NCBI RefSeq assembly: GCF_000003605.2
Contig: NW_003149768.1
Span: 397,240 to 412,307, forward strand
Direction of reading: 5' to 3'
Length of the DNA stretch: 15,068 nucleotides
DNA from: Saccoglossus kowalevskii
Lineage: Eukaryota > Hemichordata > Enteropneusta > Harrimaniidae
Shown here: positions 1-7,155 of the stretch, in pieces
How positions within the stretch are numbered: the first letter of the stretch is position 1
Layout of the letters: every line of letters begins with the position of its first letter
Notes under the pieces: generated by a model
Seen by the model: only the letters and a program-made list of their open reading frames with translations
Databases searched by the model: none
Told to the model about the DNA's origin: nothing
Made by a program: the position numbers and the translations under genes

Positions 1-190
1 CTAAGGTCGTTTCCAAAATTTCCAATATTTCAATGAGGTGCATCATCCATGTTAATGCGTGTAACTGCGAAAGTAGGTCAAAGGTCAATATAAAATTTTG
101 GAAAAGTGTTTTGCAACAGTTGTCCATGCTAAGATGTGTATCAGTATTTCTAAGGTCATTTCCAGAATTTGAAAAAAAAAAAGAAAAAAA
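1..190. repeat. Two copies of a ~149-bp repeat unit, second copy ending in an A-rich tract
   Basis: The words CTAAGGTCGTTTCCAAAATT at position 1 and CTAAGGTCATTTCCAGAATT at 150 are near-identical and 149 bp apart, so the window opens inside a tandem or satellite-like array. The second copy breaks off into an A-rich run at about 172-190. The intervening sequence holds a perfect AGGTCA-A-AGGTCA direct repeat at 75-87. A 62-codon ORF over this block has no protein-like composition and is not called as a gene. Only the start of a second unit is visible, so the array length is unknown. Confidence 0.5.
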
Positions 191-483
191 TTATTCCACA
201 AGTTCCATCTCACACATCTGATACTCAGTGTGGAATCAGGTTTTTAGTTATACATACCCCAACTATTTCATAGACTTGCAAAAATCTTATTTTCCCAATT
301 GGGTGTATCAATAATGTGTCACTTTATCATATAAATAATTCTGTGTTTATCTATTGTCGACTTGCTTTGTGGCATTTATTGGTGGATAGCTTGACTCAAT
401 ACAACCAAAACCAGACTACCTAGAACACTGTTTAATGGTGCCGATTTCCCTACGGCGTTAAAAACCCCTACGGACGCTTAACA

Positions 484-600
484 CACGACCAGGAAAACGA
501 GGTGAAACGATCATTTGAACAATATAGAGATACCAAAATCAAACCTGACGGCAACAGATATTTTGCGGGACTACCATGGAAAGAAAAACATCCACCCTGA
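484..600 (+). pseudogene. BEL/Pao pol fragment, region preceding the reverse transcriptase core
   Basis: Frame 1 reads HDQENEVKRSFEQYRD, then a few residues, then DGNRYFAGLPWKEKHPP before a TGA at 598-600. The order of an E-rich helix, a DGxRY strand and a LPWKexHPP turn is the pattern known just upstream of the reverse transcriptase core in BEL/Pao polyproteins, after the A17-type peptidase. Upstream of 484 the frame stays open for a short way but is not clearly related. The fragment ends exactly where the C-terminal piece begins in another frame, which marks a deletion junction. Confidence 0.5.
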
Positions 601-720
601 AATCGACAGCACCGTCTTAGAACCGCCAACGTCAGTACGCAGATCAAAGAGAACTGCCGCCGCTATTGCTGACTAGAAAGTACGGGACATCTATGACCAT
701 CGAATATTGACTTTTGAACA
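599..720 (+). pseudogene. BEL/Pao pol C-terminal fragment, one in-frame stop
   Basis: Frame 2 reads EIDSTVLEPPTSVRRSKRTA, AAIAD, a TAG at 674-676, then KVRDIYDHRILTFEHC before TGA. A proline-rich linker followed by a basic RRSKR stretch is typical of the last residues of pol in LTR retrotransposons of this class. The TAG could be a single point change. About 165 bp of AT-rich untranslated sequence separates it from the presumed LTR. It has no function of its own. Confidence 0.45.
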
Positions 721-886
721 TTGTTGATTTATTGTCGGTAGCTTTAGTATCGTTTATTAATCGATTTCCATATACTGGTATTTCGTTTATTATATCTATA
801 TCGATGTTGTGTTGAATTTACTGTCATATATTCGTAATATTTGAATATTTATTATTTGCCTTCTTAATTTCTGGCCGTCCGGAGGA

Positions 887-1131
887 TGTCGGGCGCACTA
901 GACACCAAGTCTGAGAATCCCAAATATTACGAAACGAGGTGTAACTTCCAGGGAATTTAATTACACCAATAAACAAGATCAAGTTCAGTGATAGATTCCA
1001 GATCTATTAGTAATTTGCATATCCTGTCATATGTAATGTAATCATCTGACGTTAGTGTATTTATAGTCTTAAGTTTTACTGAATAAAGCAGTTATCGTAT
1101 GGTCGTAGTCTTGTCTATGTCACCTTTATCA
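887..1131 (+). repeat. Probable 3' LTR of the BEL/Pao relic
   Basis: The block begins TGTCGGGCGCAC directly after a purine-leaning CCGGAGGA that could be the polypurine tract, and a terminal CA lies at 1130-1131. It contains a TATA-like TATTTATAG near 1059-1067 and a perfect AATAAA at 1082-1087, in the order expected of a U3-R-U5 structure. The 5' LTR is not in the window, so the right boundary and the target duplication could not be tested. The boundary at 1131 is an estimate. Confidence 0.45.
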
Positions 1132-1873
1132 CTTCCTCGTTGGAAAGTTATTTCCGAGCTACTGAATCTCTTCTGCCCTATTCCCACATAAACAAATACA
1201 TTTAAACAGTGTAATCACGTTATCAATTTAAGTTTATTTGCTTGACAAGCTTAGTTTCGAGTGTTATACCATATCACAACAAACAATTGTTTATGTACAA
1301 AACGTGATATGTGGCCGTTAAACTTGGCAGAGTAATATACCAGCAACTTTCTCGTAAGGCACGGCACCTGAACCAAGCGAAAATGTCATCAGAGCAAAAC
1401 TCTGTTAAGCTATGTTTTTTTTTCATTATTACTAAATACCGGCGATGAAACTTGTGTTGTTGATTATTAATTAAAAATCGTAATTTAAATAAAAAAAGCC
1501 TTCTATTTTCTGACTGAATCCGCATTTTTGTCGCATTGCAGTACGATCTTTATACAATTATTACCAGCACAAAGCAATTTTAATTTCCAAGAGCTATGAA
1601 TGTACGTGTAACTGTTTTTTCCACGAACCACTTATGCGTCACTCAAATTCATTTGAAAGTCAGTCTGCCGTCCCACATGGCACAATGGACCTGATTGGTC
1701 TATTTTTGACGACCTTGTATTCGTAGCCAATCACCGTGCATGTGTAATGTTCGAAAGACCGCATGTGCAACGGAGACTGAAGGTAAATCCCCAGCCATAA
1801 CGAGATTATTCATGAATATATATTTTTCCCTTTTACACAGTGAACATTTACAGTGGTCAGTCAAATTCACATT
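1132..1873. other. No gene seen; two CCAAT-type boxes near 1695-1735
   Basis: Stops are frequent in all frames. An 83-codon minus ORF at 1274-1525 has no recognisable features and lies in AT-rich DNA. Two CCAAT elements in opposite orientation, GATTGGTC near 1693 and GCCAATCA near 1727, sit in a CpG-containing patch and could belong to a promoter. No gene start next to them is convincing. Confidence 0.35.
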
Positions 1874-2168
1874 CTATATATCCAGGTCGATGAGCCTCGT
1901 GTCATTCGGTTCATTGCAAGCGTTGCCAGATACTGATGCAGACATCACTGGCGATATTTTTCGTTTTGCCTTGTTCATCCTGTGTGTATCAACACAGCTT
2001 TCAGTGAGTGTAGTTGTGTCACCATCGTCAGCATTCAAGGTAGTTACGGTGGTGTCTTCAGTCTCCGGTGCGATGGAGCAAATGTCATTTGGGGTTTCAC
2101 ACTGTTTGTCTGTTGTCGACTCGTTATTGTCACTGGAGGACTATTTTCCAATTTGTTTTCCGTGCCAT
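1874..2168 (-). pseudogene. Thr/Asp-rich small gene or gene relic with one apparent +1 frameshift
   Basis: On the minus strand an ATG at 2168 in a strong initiation context (AAAATGG) reads MARKTNWKIVLQ and stops at TGA 2132-2130. A second frame is open from 2140 to a TAG at 1876-1874, with no ATG near its start. It reads through CETPNDICSIAPETEDTT, a TTTL segment, a basic KAKRKISP that could be a nuclear localisation signal, and ends RLIDLDI. Skipping one base inside 2130-2140 would join the frames into a protein of about 97 residues. The acidic, Thr-rich composition is protein-like and no family was recognised. A 146-codon ORF on the opposite strand (1740-2180) has the Ser/Val/Phe-rich look of an antisense shadow, but it cannot be excluded as the real one. 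Confidence 0.35.
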
Positions 2169-2179
2169 TTTCCTAAATA

Positions 2180-2400
2180 AACTTGGTAGATACAAAATAA
2201 ATGAACAGTAATATATAGTAAAGAGAAAGCGATGCGATGAAAGAGTGAGTACATCCGGTCATGTGATCGGACGCGTACACGCGATGTTTATTTGCGGGAT
2301 TATGCTAAAAACAAATGTTATTGTTTCGGCTCAAAGGGGCTTAGTCGAAGTGCACATTCCCGAGATTTCCGTTACTTCCGTTTTTCCTTGAAATCAAAAG
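2180..2400 (-). promoter_or_regulatory. Promoter-like CpG-containing block upstream of the minus-strand small gene
   Basis: Read on the minus strand, this block has ETS-like CGGAAGT near 2380, CpG-containing words such as CGCGTGTACGCG near 2270-2285, and a TATA-like ACTATATATTA near 2207-2217. The TATA-like word lies about 40 bp before the ATG at 2168. G+C is higher than in the flanks. The arrangement fits a promoter firing leftwards, but these are short words and could be chance. Confidence 0.25.
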
Positions 2401-2522
2401 GTGATTTAATAAAAAAAGGTCGTATAGCTGTCTAAAGGTATAAGTCACCGTTTAACAAAAGTAAAAAAAAATGAAAAAAAAAAATCACCACGAAAGTCTA
2501 CTACATGCTTGAATAATTTAAC

Positions 2523-2852
2523 ACTAATCTTCCCCTAATTAACATTGAACTTCAGAGAGTCTGTGAATAATGCAGTGCCAACAAACTAACCGTTAATATG
2601 GACAAAACAAACTATATGCTTATTACCACACCCAAAACATCATTTCGTATTGAGGGCAGGCTGTACATGGATGGTAGACAAATAGAGGGCGTATGTTTGT
2701 CTACTTACTTGGAAGTATCCATTGATCGTCATATGAACTGGAAGTCGCACATTGAAAAGGTAAAAAATCAGATTTCTCCGAAAGTTGGTATTCGCAAGTA
2801 CGTTATTATGCCCCTCAGTATATCCATCTACTATATTTGTACAATTCATTAA
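2523..2852 (+). pseudogene. LINE reverse transcriptase fragment, longest open part
   Basis: One frame carries most of the conserved post-catalytic motifs, broken by a stop at 2568-2570 where the family usually has tryptophan (VCE*CSANKLTVN). From the ATG at 2598 it stays open for 84 codons. Key residues are the DKTNYM lysine-threonine pair, the YLEVSID strand (usually YLGV) and the NWKSHIEKV helix. The internal ATG is not a real start. After 2852 the similarity continues in other frames to 3173. Confidence 0.75.
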
Positions 2853-3215
2853 TATTGCCACATATTAGCTGTTGTATTGAAATTTTGGGACAATCACATT
2901 TGACTTCATCGAATCCCATCACGTTTAGAGCAGAAAGAAAGTTGTTCGTTTTATCACTTTGACTACCATGCATTTTCTGCCCCACTATTTAAACAACTTG
3001 AAATTCTGAATGTTTATACATTATCCATTCTACACACATTTGTGTTTGGTTTAATTTTGCATACAATATTAATAACTACCTTGGCCAAATTCGCCACATC
3101 TAACCGACCTGATACTCAAGTCAACGCTATTTTTGACAACTCACAAATTAACATCCCTTTTGCCCAAACATAGTTTCAAGTATACTGCGAGGCTAATTCG
3201 AAATAAAATGCTTTT
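2523..3215 (+). mobile_element. LINE (non-LTR retrotransposon) relic A, C-terminal part of the reverse transcriptase
   Basis: The protein reading shifts frame several times but keeps one order. NIELQRVCE, a stop at 2568-2570 and CSANKLTVNMDKTNYMLI form the region after the catalytic core. Next come a YLEVSID block and NWKSHIEKVKNQISPKVGI, the typical YLGV-ID / W-xHI / KI-K-GIL motifs. Then come KKVVRFI and, in another frame, APLFKQLEILNVYTLSI and a tail ending at TAG 3171-3173. This is the thumb and post-thumb region of CR1/L2/Jockey-like reverse transcriptases. Neither the endonuclease nor the catalytic YADD box is present. It is a dead 5'-truncated copy, unlike relic B in sequence. Confidence 0.8.
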
Positions 3216-3397
3216 CTAAAATTAATTATTGTTTTTATTTAGATTTATATAATTATTCAGCCTTCGCCCATTCCTTCGAAGCACCTGTTAACTTTTACCT
3301 CTTTCCATTTGTTTGTGCCATTTGTGTTTTACACTACATCAATAGACAACAAACCGATTCACAGCTTGCTTCATAATTTAATGTTCTTATGAATTAA

Positions 3398-3700
3398 CTT
3401 TTAATTGGAAAAATTAGAAACATCGTCGCCGAGGGAGCATCCGGTCAAATCGAGAGGAAACGAAATGGTGGTGATAAAACAATCGTATATGTGAACGCAT
3501 GTTAAGAAGAAGAAATAAAAGTTGACTTGGATTTGGTCCCGGACGCAGTGGAAGGTAAGAACTATACAGCTGAGGTGGAACATCGGGATGCCATCAAGCA
3601 GACCGGAGAGATGCATAGGTTTTGTGATGAAGACCGTGGGGGAGATCGGCTTAAAATGACAACCAGACAGAGTGAATCGGTTGAGGAGGATACGGAATAG
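3398..3700 (+). pseudogene. Unrecognised coding-like segment with one in-frame TAA
   Basis: One frame is open from 3398 (after a TAA at 3395) to a TAG at 3698-3700 except for a single TAA at 3503-3505. The first 35 codons include GASGQIERKRNGGDKTIVYV. The last 64 include KVDLDLVPDAVEGKNYTAEV, KQTGEMHRFCDEDRGGDR and a C-terminus ending SVEEDTE. The charged composition and raised G+C are typical of real coding DNA. An AATAAA lies 24 bp after the final stop, as at a 3' end. It could be a decayed last exon, two exons, or the tail of an unknown element; no family was recognised. A minus-strand ORF at 3401-3616 is its shadow. Confidence 0.4.
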
Positions 3701-3723
3701 AACTACACTATAAACTGTGAGTG

Positions 3724-3729
3724 AATAAA
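3724..3729 (+). other. Poly(A) signal AATAAA after the 3398-3700 segment
   Basis: A perfect AATAAA starts 24 bp after the stop at 3698-3700, followed by a T-rich stretch near 3759-3766. In AT-rich DNA this hexamer is common by chance, so the position relative to the stop is the only support. Confidence 0.35.
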
Positions 3730-3770
3730 TGAATAGGGTGAAATTCGCACTGCCCTGATTTTTTTAACTA

Positions 3771-4346
3771 TTAAACTATAATTATTTGACATATATATTT
3801 AAACAATAATGTACTCCCCGGTGGTTCATATTGAACGAAATCACACTTTGCACGACATAATGTGTTATTATTAATTAGTTGCATTGGTAATGCCAGTGAA
3901 CTTTCACACGTTAAAACTAAGATAATTTTGAAGAAATGACCGAAAACATTCAACGGAATCGCGTCTACATTATATGAGCCTTGTAATCTGTATACTGTAT
4001 ATAACGTCAACGCGTTCACGCAACGATTCCCATTCACACACACAAGCACAATACGGTACGCAGCGGTCGTTTCAACATAACACCTATAGAAAAAATAGAC
4101 AAACTTGGAACTCCCTATCCTACATGATGTTAATTTTGCTATGATAGGAAGGACCAGTGATGTGTATATGGGTTGAAGCTGGTAAACCAGGCCGGGATGG
4201 CTTGCTGTACTGCAACACATCTTGCTTGCTCGCAGCAAGACGGCGAGCTCAACGACGGGATCATATGCAAATGTGTGGCGTAACACGTGCTCCCTATTTA
4301 GTCTGCTGTAAAGTATATTTTTCATTTCTTGCATTTTCGGGCACAT
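3771..4346 (-). CDS. Hypothetical ORF, 191 codons, unrecognised
   Basis: This is the longest ORF in the window. The ATG at 4346 is immediately preceded by an in-frame TAA, so the start is fixed if the ORF is real and unspliced. The first 60 residues come from a G+C-richer patch and include HTFAYDPVVELAVLLRASKM. Later parts are hydrophobic (VFGHFFKIILVLTCESSLAL) and could form one or two membrane helices. The 3' half runs through AT-rich DNA with a codon mix like intergenic sequence. On the opposite strand a 92-codon ORF (4157-4435) overlaps the first part and is an equally unproven alternative. No domain was recognised. Confidence 0.25.
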   Translation of the reverse strand: MCPKMQEMKNILYSRLNREHVLRHTFAYDPVVELAVLLRASKMCCSTASHPGLVYQLQPIYTSLVLPIIAKLTSCRIGSSKFVYFFYRCYVETTAAYRIVLVCVNGNRCVNALTLYTVYRLQGSYNVDAIPLNVFGHFFKIILVLTCESSLALPMQLINNNTLCRAKCDFVQYEPPGSTLLFKYICQIIIV

Positions 4347-4435
4347 TTAACTGGGATACTCCGACATCGATAAGGAAGGGGCCATCGTGTTTGCCTTTGG
4401 TGAGCTACATTTATTTACGCGTTGCACGTCGGTAG

Positions 4436-5440
4436 CGGGTGTTTCTCGCGAAGTTGGGATTGGCCAGACGACGATTTGTGTATGTCGTTATGGCGGGAAT
4501 GAACTTTTTATGTAAACTAAGAACAAATAATTATTGTGCTTATAGCTCAGAGTTATTCATTTTAAGTTTTGATTTTAATTGTTTTCTCCCCATAATTCCC
4601 CTTATTATTAAGTGCCCCTCTCTTTATTTGTTCTCCGAATCAACATTCTATTCCTATGCATGCTACGGGGCCTTTATGCTAAATAATGAAATACATTATC
4701 GCGAATAATGTGGCAATGACGTCATAAAATTCGCTGGTATTGACAATGCTATAATATAATTTTAATTCTGTGTAACTAAATCTCTACTTGTGCGTGACGA
4801 ATAAACACAATTATTAATTATTTTTCTATATATTTTTTTTATTTTTTATTCATTAAAAATATTCATTATTTTATTAGTTGCTAGAATAATCGCAAACCCC
4901 AATCCCACTGATGAGATTCAGACCAGCATTTGCAATTTTGGGAGAATCGAAAAATAAAATGGCAGCCAGAGTCAACTTGAACTGTAACGTGTGTTCTGGA
5001 TTGTGTGTATCTTTTTAATTGAGATAGTACGCTTCAGATATTAATTGCCACCCATGGCATCACGAATTTCAATTCCCCACGATAATTTTTGACTGTTTAA
5101 AATGATATATAATTATCCCTGATGTATTCAACTCGGGTGGGGAAATAGGACATAAGTTGTAAAGTAAGTACATTTAGAAAACAGAGACATTGGTGTGTGA
5201 ATGAAAAGCACACGTGTTTGGATACTTAGGAACAACCCATTGCACGAGTACAGTCACTGGTTTGTGTTGTGGAATAATGATATGTTTCGGACAGTTGCAT
5301 GGTGATTTCTGTTGGCAAATAAAATAAATATAATAGTATTGACCTGATTCTCCTATTTCAAATTGGTGGGGCTTGAATAAAAAGTGGTGTACTCCACTAA
5401 ATTGGCATTCTATATAAACTGATTTTTTCACTATTTCTAG
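4436..5440. other. No gene seen; AT-rich, intron-like
   Basis: Frequent stops in all frames, long T and A runs near 4815-4860, and scattered short ORFs (4439-4708 plus, 5174-5431 minus) without protein-like features. A perfect TGACGTCA palindrome (CRE-like) is present at 4717-4724 but has no convincing gene beside it. The right end, 5421-5440, becomes the pyrimidine-rich approach to the exon called at 5441. Confidence 0.4.
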
Positions 5441-5603
5441 ATCACCAATCTGGTATAGTTATGGTGATATACATTTACCAATCGATTCACACCCCATGAC
5501 AGCGGACAATCTGAAGGGGGAGACTTATAAGATTAGCACGCCACCAGAGACGTCTTTTAATAGACCTGCATTGAAGATAATCTCCCAGCTCCTGGATGCG
5601 TAG
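5441..5603 (+). CDS. Candidate terminal exon, 53 codons, unrecognised gene
   Basis: A strong splice-acceptor-like sequence, TTTTTTCACTATTTCTAG, ends at 5440. Directly after it one frame is open and reads SPIWYSYGDIHLPIDSHPM, TADNLKGETYKISTPPET, then SFNRPALKIISQLLDA, and ends in two consecutive TAG stops (5601-5606). The exon would start with one base completing a codon. The mixed charged and hydrophobic composition is protein-like and G+C rises over it. An AATAAA follows at 5646. No matching upstream exon was found, so it may be the isolated last exon of a gene with long introns, or a relic. The protein family was not recognised. Confidence 0.4.
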
Positions 5604-5645
5604 TAGCCTCACGAAGACCCTTCCCGTATTTTATGCCACAATACT

Positions 5646-5651
5646 AATAAA
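5646..5651 (+). other. Poly(A) signal AATAAA after candidate exon 5441-5603
   Basis: A perfect AATAAA lies 40-45 bp after the tandem TAG stops, followed by a T-rich stretch at about 5675-5690. The order of acceptor, open frame, stop and poly(A) signal is what a last exon looks like. Confidence 0.35.
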
Positions 5652-6599
5652 TGCACAAATGTACCTTTGATGATATTTTTATTCATTAGCAAATGAATGT
5701 GTTTGTCAATATTCATAGAATTTATTCAATTTATCTTTATCTTAATTAACACTATTACTAAATAGGAACACGATATGATATTATATTTGACTATTTCACT
5801 GATGATGTCTTCAAACAGGAGATAGGCTGGTCCATTCGTTGCTTATTCAATTTTTCCTGTCATAGGCTACCCTACCTAGAAAACACAAATTGACAAAATG
5901 TTAACCATGTATTCATGACGAAATGTTGTACACATCAAGAGATATATTAAGTGAATTAATTAACCATTTCTTTATATTTCACCCACATAACATGAATCCC
6001 GAGACACTGAATAACCAAACTCGATTATTTATCAAACAACTGCATTCCTGAATTTACATGTAATGAATCTCTCGACTAATCACATTTGTTCTACACGGCC
6101 GAGTATACATGGTGTCCTTACACCGATACACCGAATTTGATTATTCTGCAGCCAAAATGTGCCCTCTCTTGTTTATATATGAAAGACATGTTAATAATAA
6201 TTATTACATATGTACTTCTGTTTATTATGATTCGTTCCTGAAATCAAACTCGGTAAATCTACGTTCCATAAGCAAATGAGGTCTGAGAGCAAACAAATTA
6301 GTCCCTTCAGGAGTAACGTTTTTCGAAACATAGCAGAAGTAAACAATATTTAAAGGTACGATTTTTTTTCTTGCAGTACATGAATATACTTGCCTAGTGA
6401 AATGAAATTTGAACAACGGTAATGGTACTTTTTGCCAGTCACTTATTTTGACTAAAACTAATTTGCATATCACCATTGCAATAATGTTTTCGCTATTTTC
6501 ACGGTCAATATGCAAAGGAACATCGTATTTCCATTGGCAACCGAACTATTTTTATTTTGTAAACAAAGTTTCGTCTGCTATTTTTATCTGGTTCACAAG
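5652..6599. other. No gene seen; AT-rich
   Basis: The stretch is AT-rich with frequent stops. A 96-codon minus ORF at 6225-6515 and a 68-codon plus ORF at 6409-6615 have no recognisable composition or motifs. The last 30 bases, with TCGTCTGCTATTTTTATC, are the pyrimidine-rich approach to the next candidate exon. Confidence 0.4.
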
Positions 6600-6827
6600 A
6601 ATGTCAGTAGTCTAAACAGATGTTCCAAATGCAGGTCAGCGACGACCGCTGTCGACGAAAACCATCCAGGCTGTGAAGTACCGCAGTTTGCCAATGCACA
6701 GATATGTGAAGGAACTTTTAACTTCAACACAAACTCTGTAACACAGGCGTTCAGTTCGATTTCTGGTTCTGTCGTGGTCCCAACTAAACATCCACGAAGT
6801 ATTTATTTAGACAGTGATTCAAATTAG
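6600..6827 (+). CDS. Candidate terminal exon, 75 codons, Cys-containing, unrecognised
   Basis: A pyrimidine-rich tract followed by TTCACAAG ends at 6599, and the frame after it is open to TAG 6825-6827. It reads NVSSLNRCSKCRSATTAVDE, NHPGCEVPQFANAQICEG, TFNFNTNSVTQAFSSISG and ends SIYLDSDSN. The cysteine spacing CSKC then two further Cys could bind metal, but no known zinc-finger pattern is complete. The same frame stays open upstream to an ATG at 6510, but that part is Phe/Tyr-rich and intron-like. No AATAAA was found close after the stop. A last exon of a split gene or a relic of one are both possible. Confidence 0.35.
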   Translation, partial: NVSSLNRCSKCRSATTAVDENHPGCEVPQFANAQICEGTFNFNTNSVTQAFSSISGSVVVPTKHPRSIYLDSDSN

Positions 6828-6919
6828 ATGTATGATTATTTTATTTTCACAGAAACACGTTCTACACTGACATGCGTTTTTTGAGCGTAACACTATCTTG
6901 AAACATATTAATCTCGGAA

Positions 6920-6940
6920 CATATTAATATCATTAATATG
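6920..6940. repeat. Perfect 9-bp hairpin CATATTAAT-ATC-ATTAATATG
   Basis: The two 9-bp arms are exact reverse complements around a 3-base loop. It lies about 25 bp outside the left arm of the foldback element. AT-only stems of this length are not rare in AT-rich DNA, so it may be unconnected. Confidence 0.6.
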
Positions 6941-6964
6941 AAATAATCAAATATGAGACATATG

Positions 6965-7155
6965 TTATAATAACAGAACACCAAGGCCTTCCAGTGACTT
7001 TCGTTGCGTATCGAAGTTATTTTCACTCTTGATGCGGTGTATCTTCGCTTCGCACGTGAAAGTACGGCCGCAGGATACACCGCATTACTCAAGACAATAA
7101 CTTCCATAGACAACGAAAGCCACGATAAGTGGGTGGGGTTCTGTCATAATATAAT
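6965..7155. mobile_element. Foldback (long inverted repeat) element, MITE-like
   Basis: The left arm (about 6965-7042) and right arm (about 7075-7155) are imperfect reverse complements. Both contain GACTTTCGTTG/GGCTTTCGTTG, then GAAGTTATT and GCGGTGTAT when read inward. The outer ends also pair (ACAGAACACC against GACAGAACCCC). The loop, about 7043-7074, holds CACGTGAAAGTACGGCCG. Two opposed ORFs over it (6862-7113 minus, 7004-7252 plus) encode similar peptides simply because the DNA is an inverted repeat; neither is a gene. There is no transposase. A half copy occurs at 12531-12610, so it belongs to a dispersed family. Confidence 0.65.

Larger units (their letters stand above)
440..1131 (+). 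mobile_element. Internally deleted BEL/Pao-type LTR retrotransposon relic with 3' LTR
   Basis: Two pol-like protein pieces and a probable LTR lie in the correct order on the plus strand. The first piece (484-600) resembles the region at the start of the reverse transcriptase domain in BEL/Pao polyproteins. The second (599-676, open again to about 718) resembles a basic pol C-terminus. Almost all of reverse transcriptase, RNase H and integrase is missing between them. The block from 887 to about 1131 looks like the 3' LTR. The family call is from motif memory, not from a search; a gypsy-type element is the main alternative. Confidence 0.5.

Noticed and set aside
1274-1525. 83-codon minus-strand ORF
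   Set aside because: Length is expected by chance, composition follows the base composition, and no motif or promoter was seen.
4439-4708. 89-codon plus-strand ORF
   Set aside because: Phe/Tyr/Leu-rich composition typical of translated AT-rich noncoding DNA.
4717-4724. Perfect TGACGTCA (CRE-like) palindrome
   Set aside because: A single 8-mer without a neighbouring gene start is not evidence of regulation.
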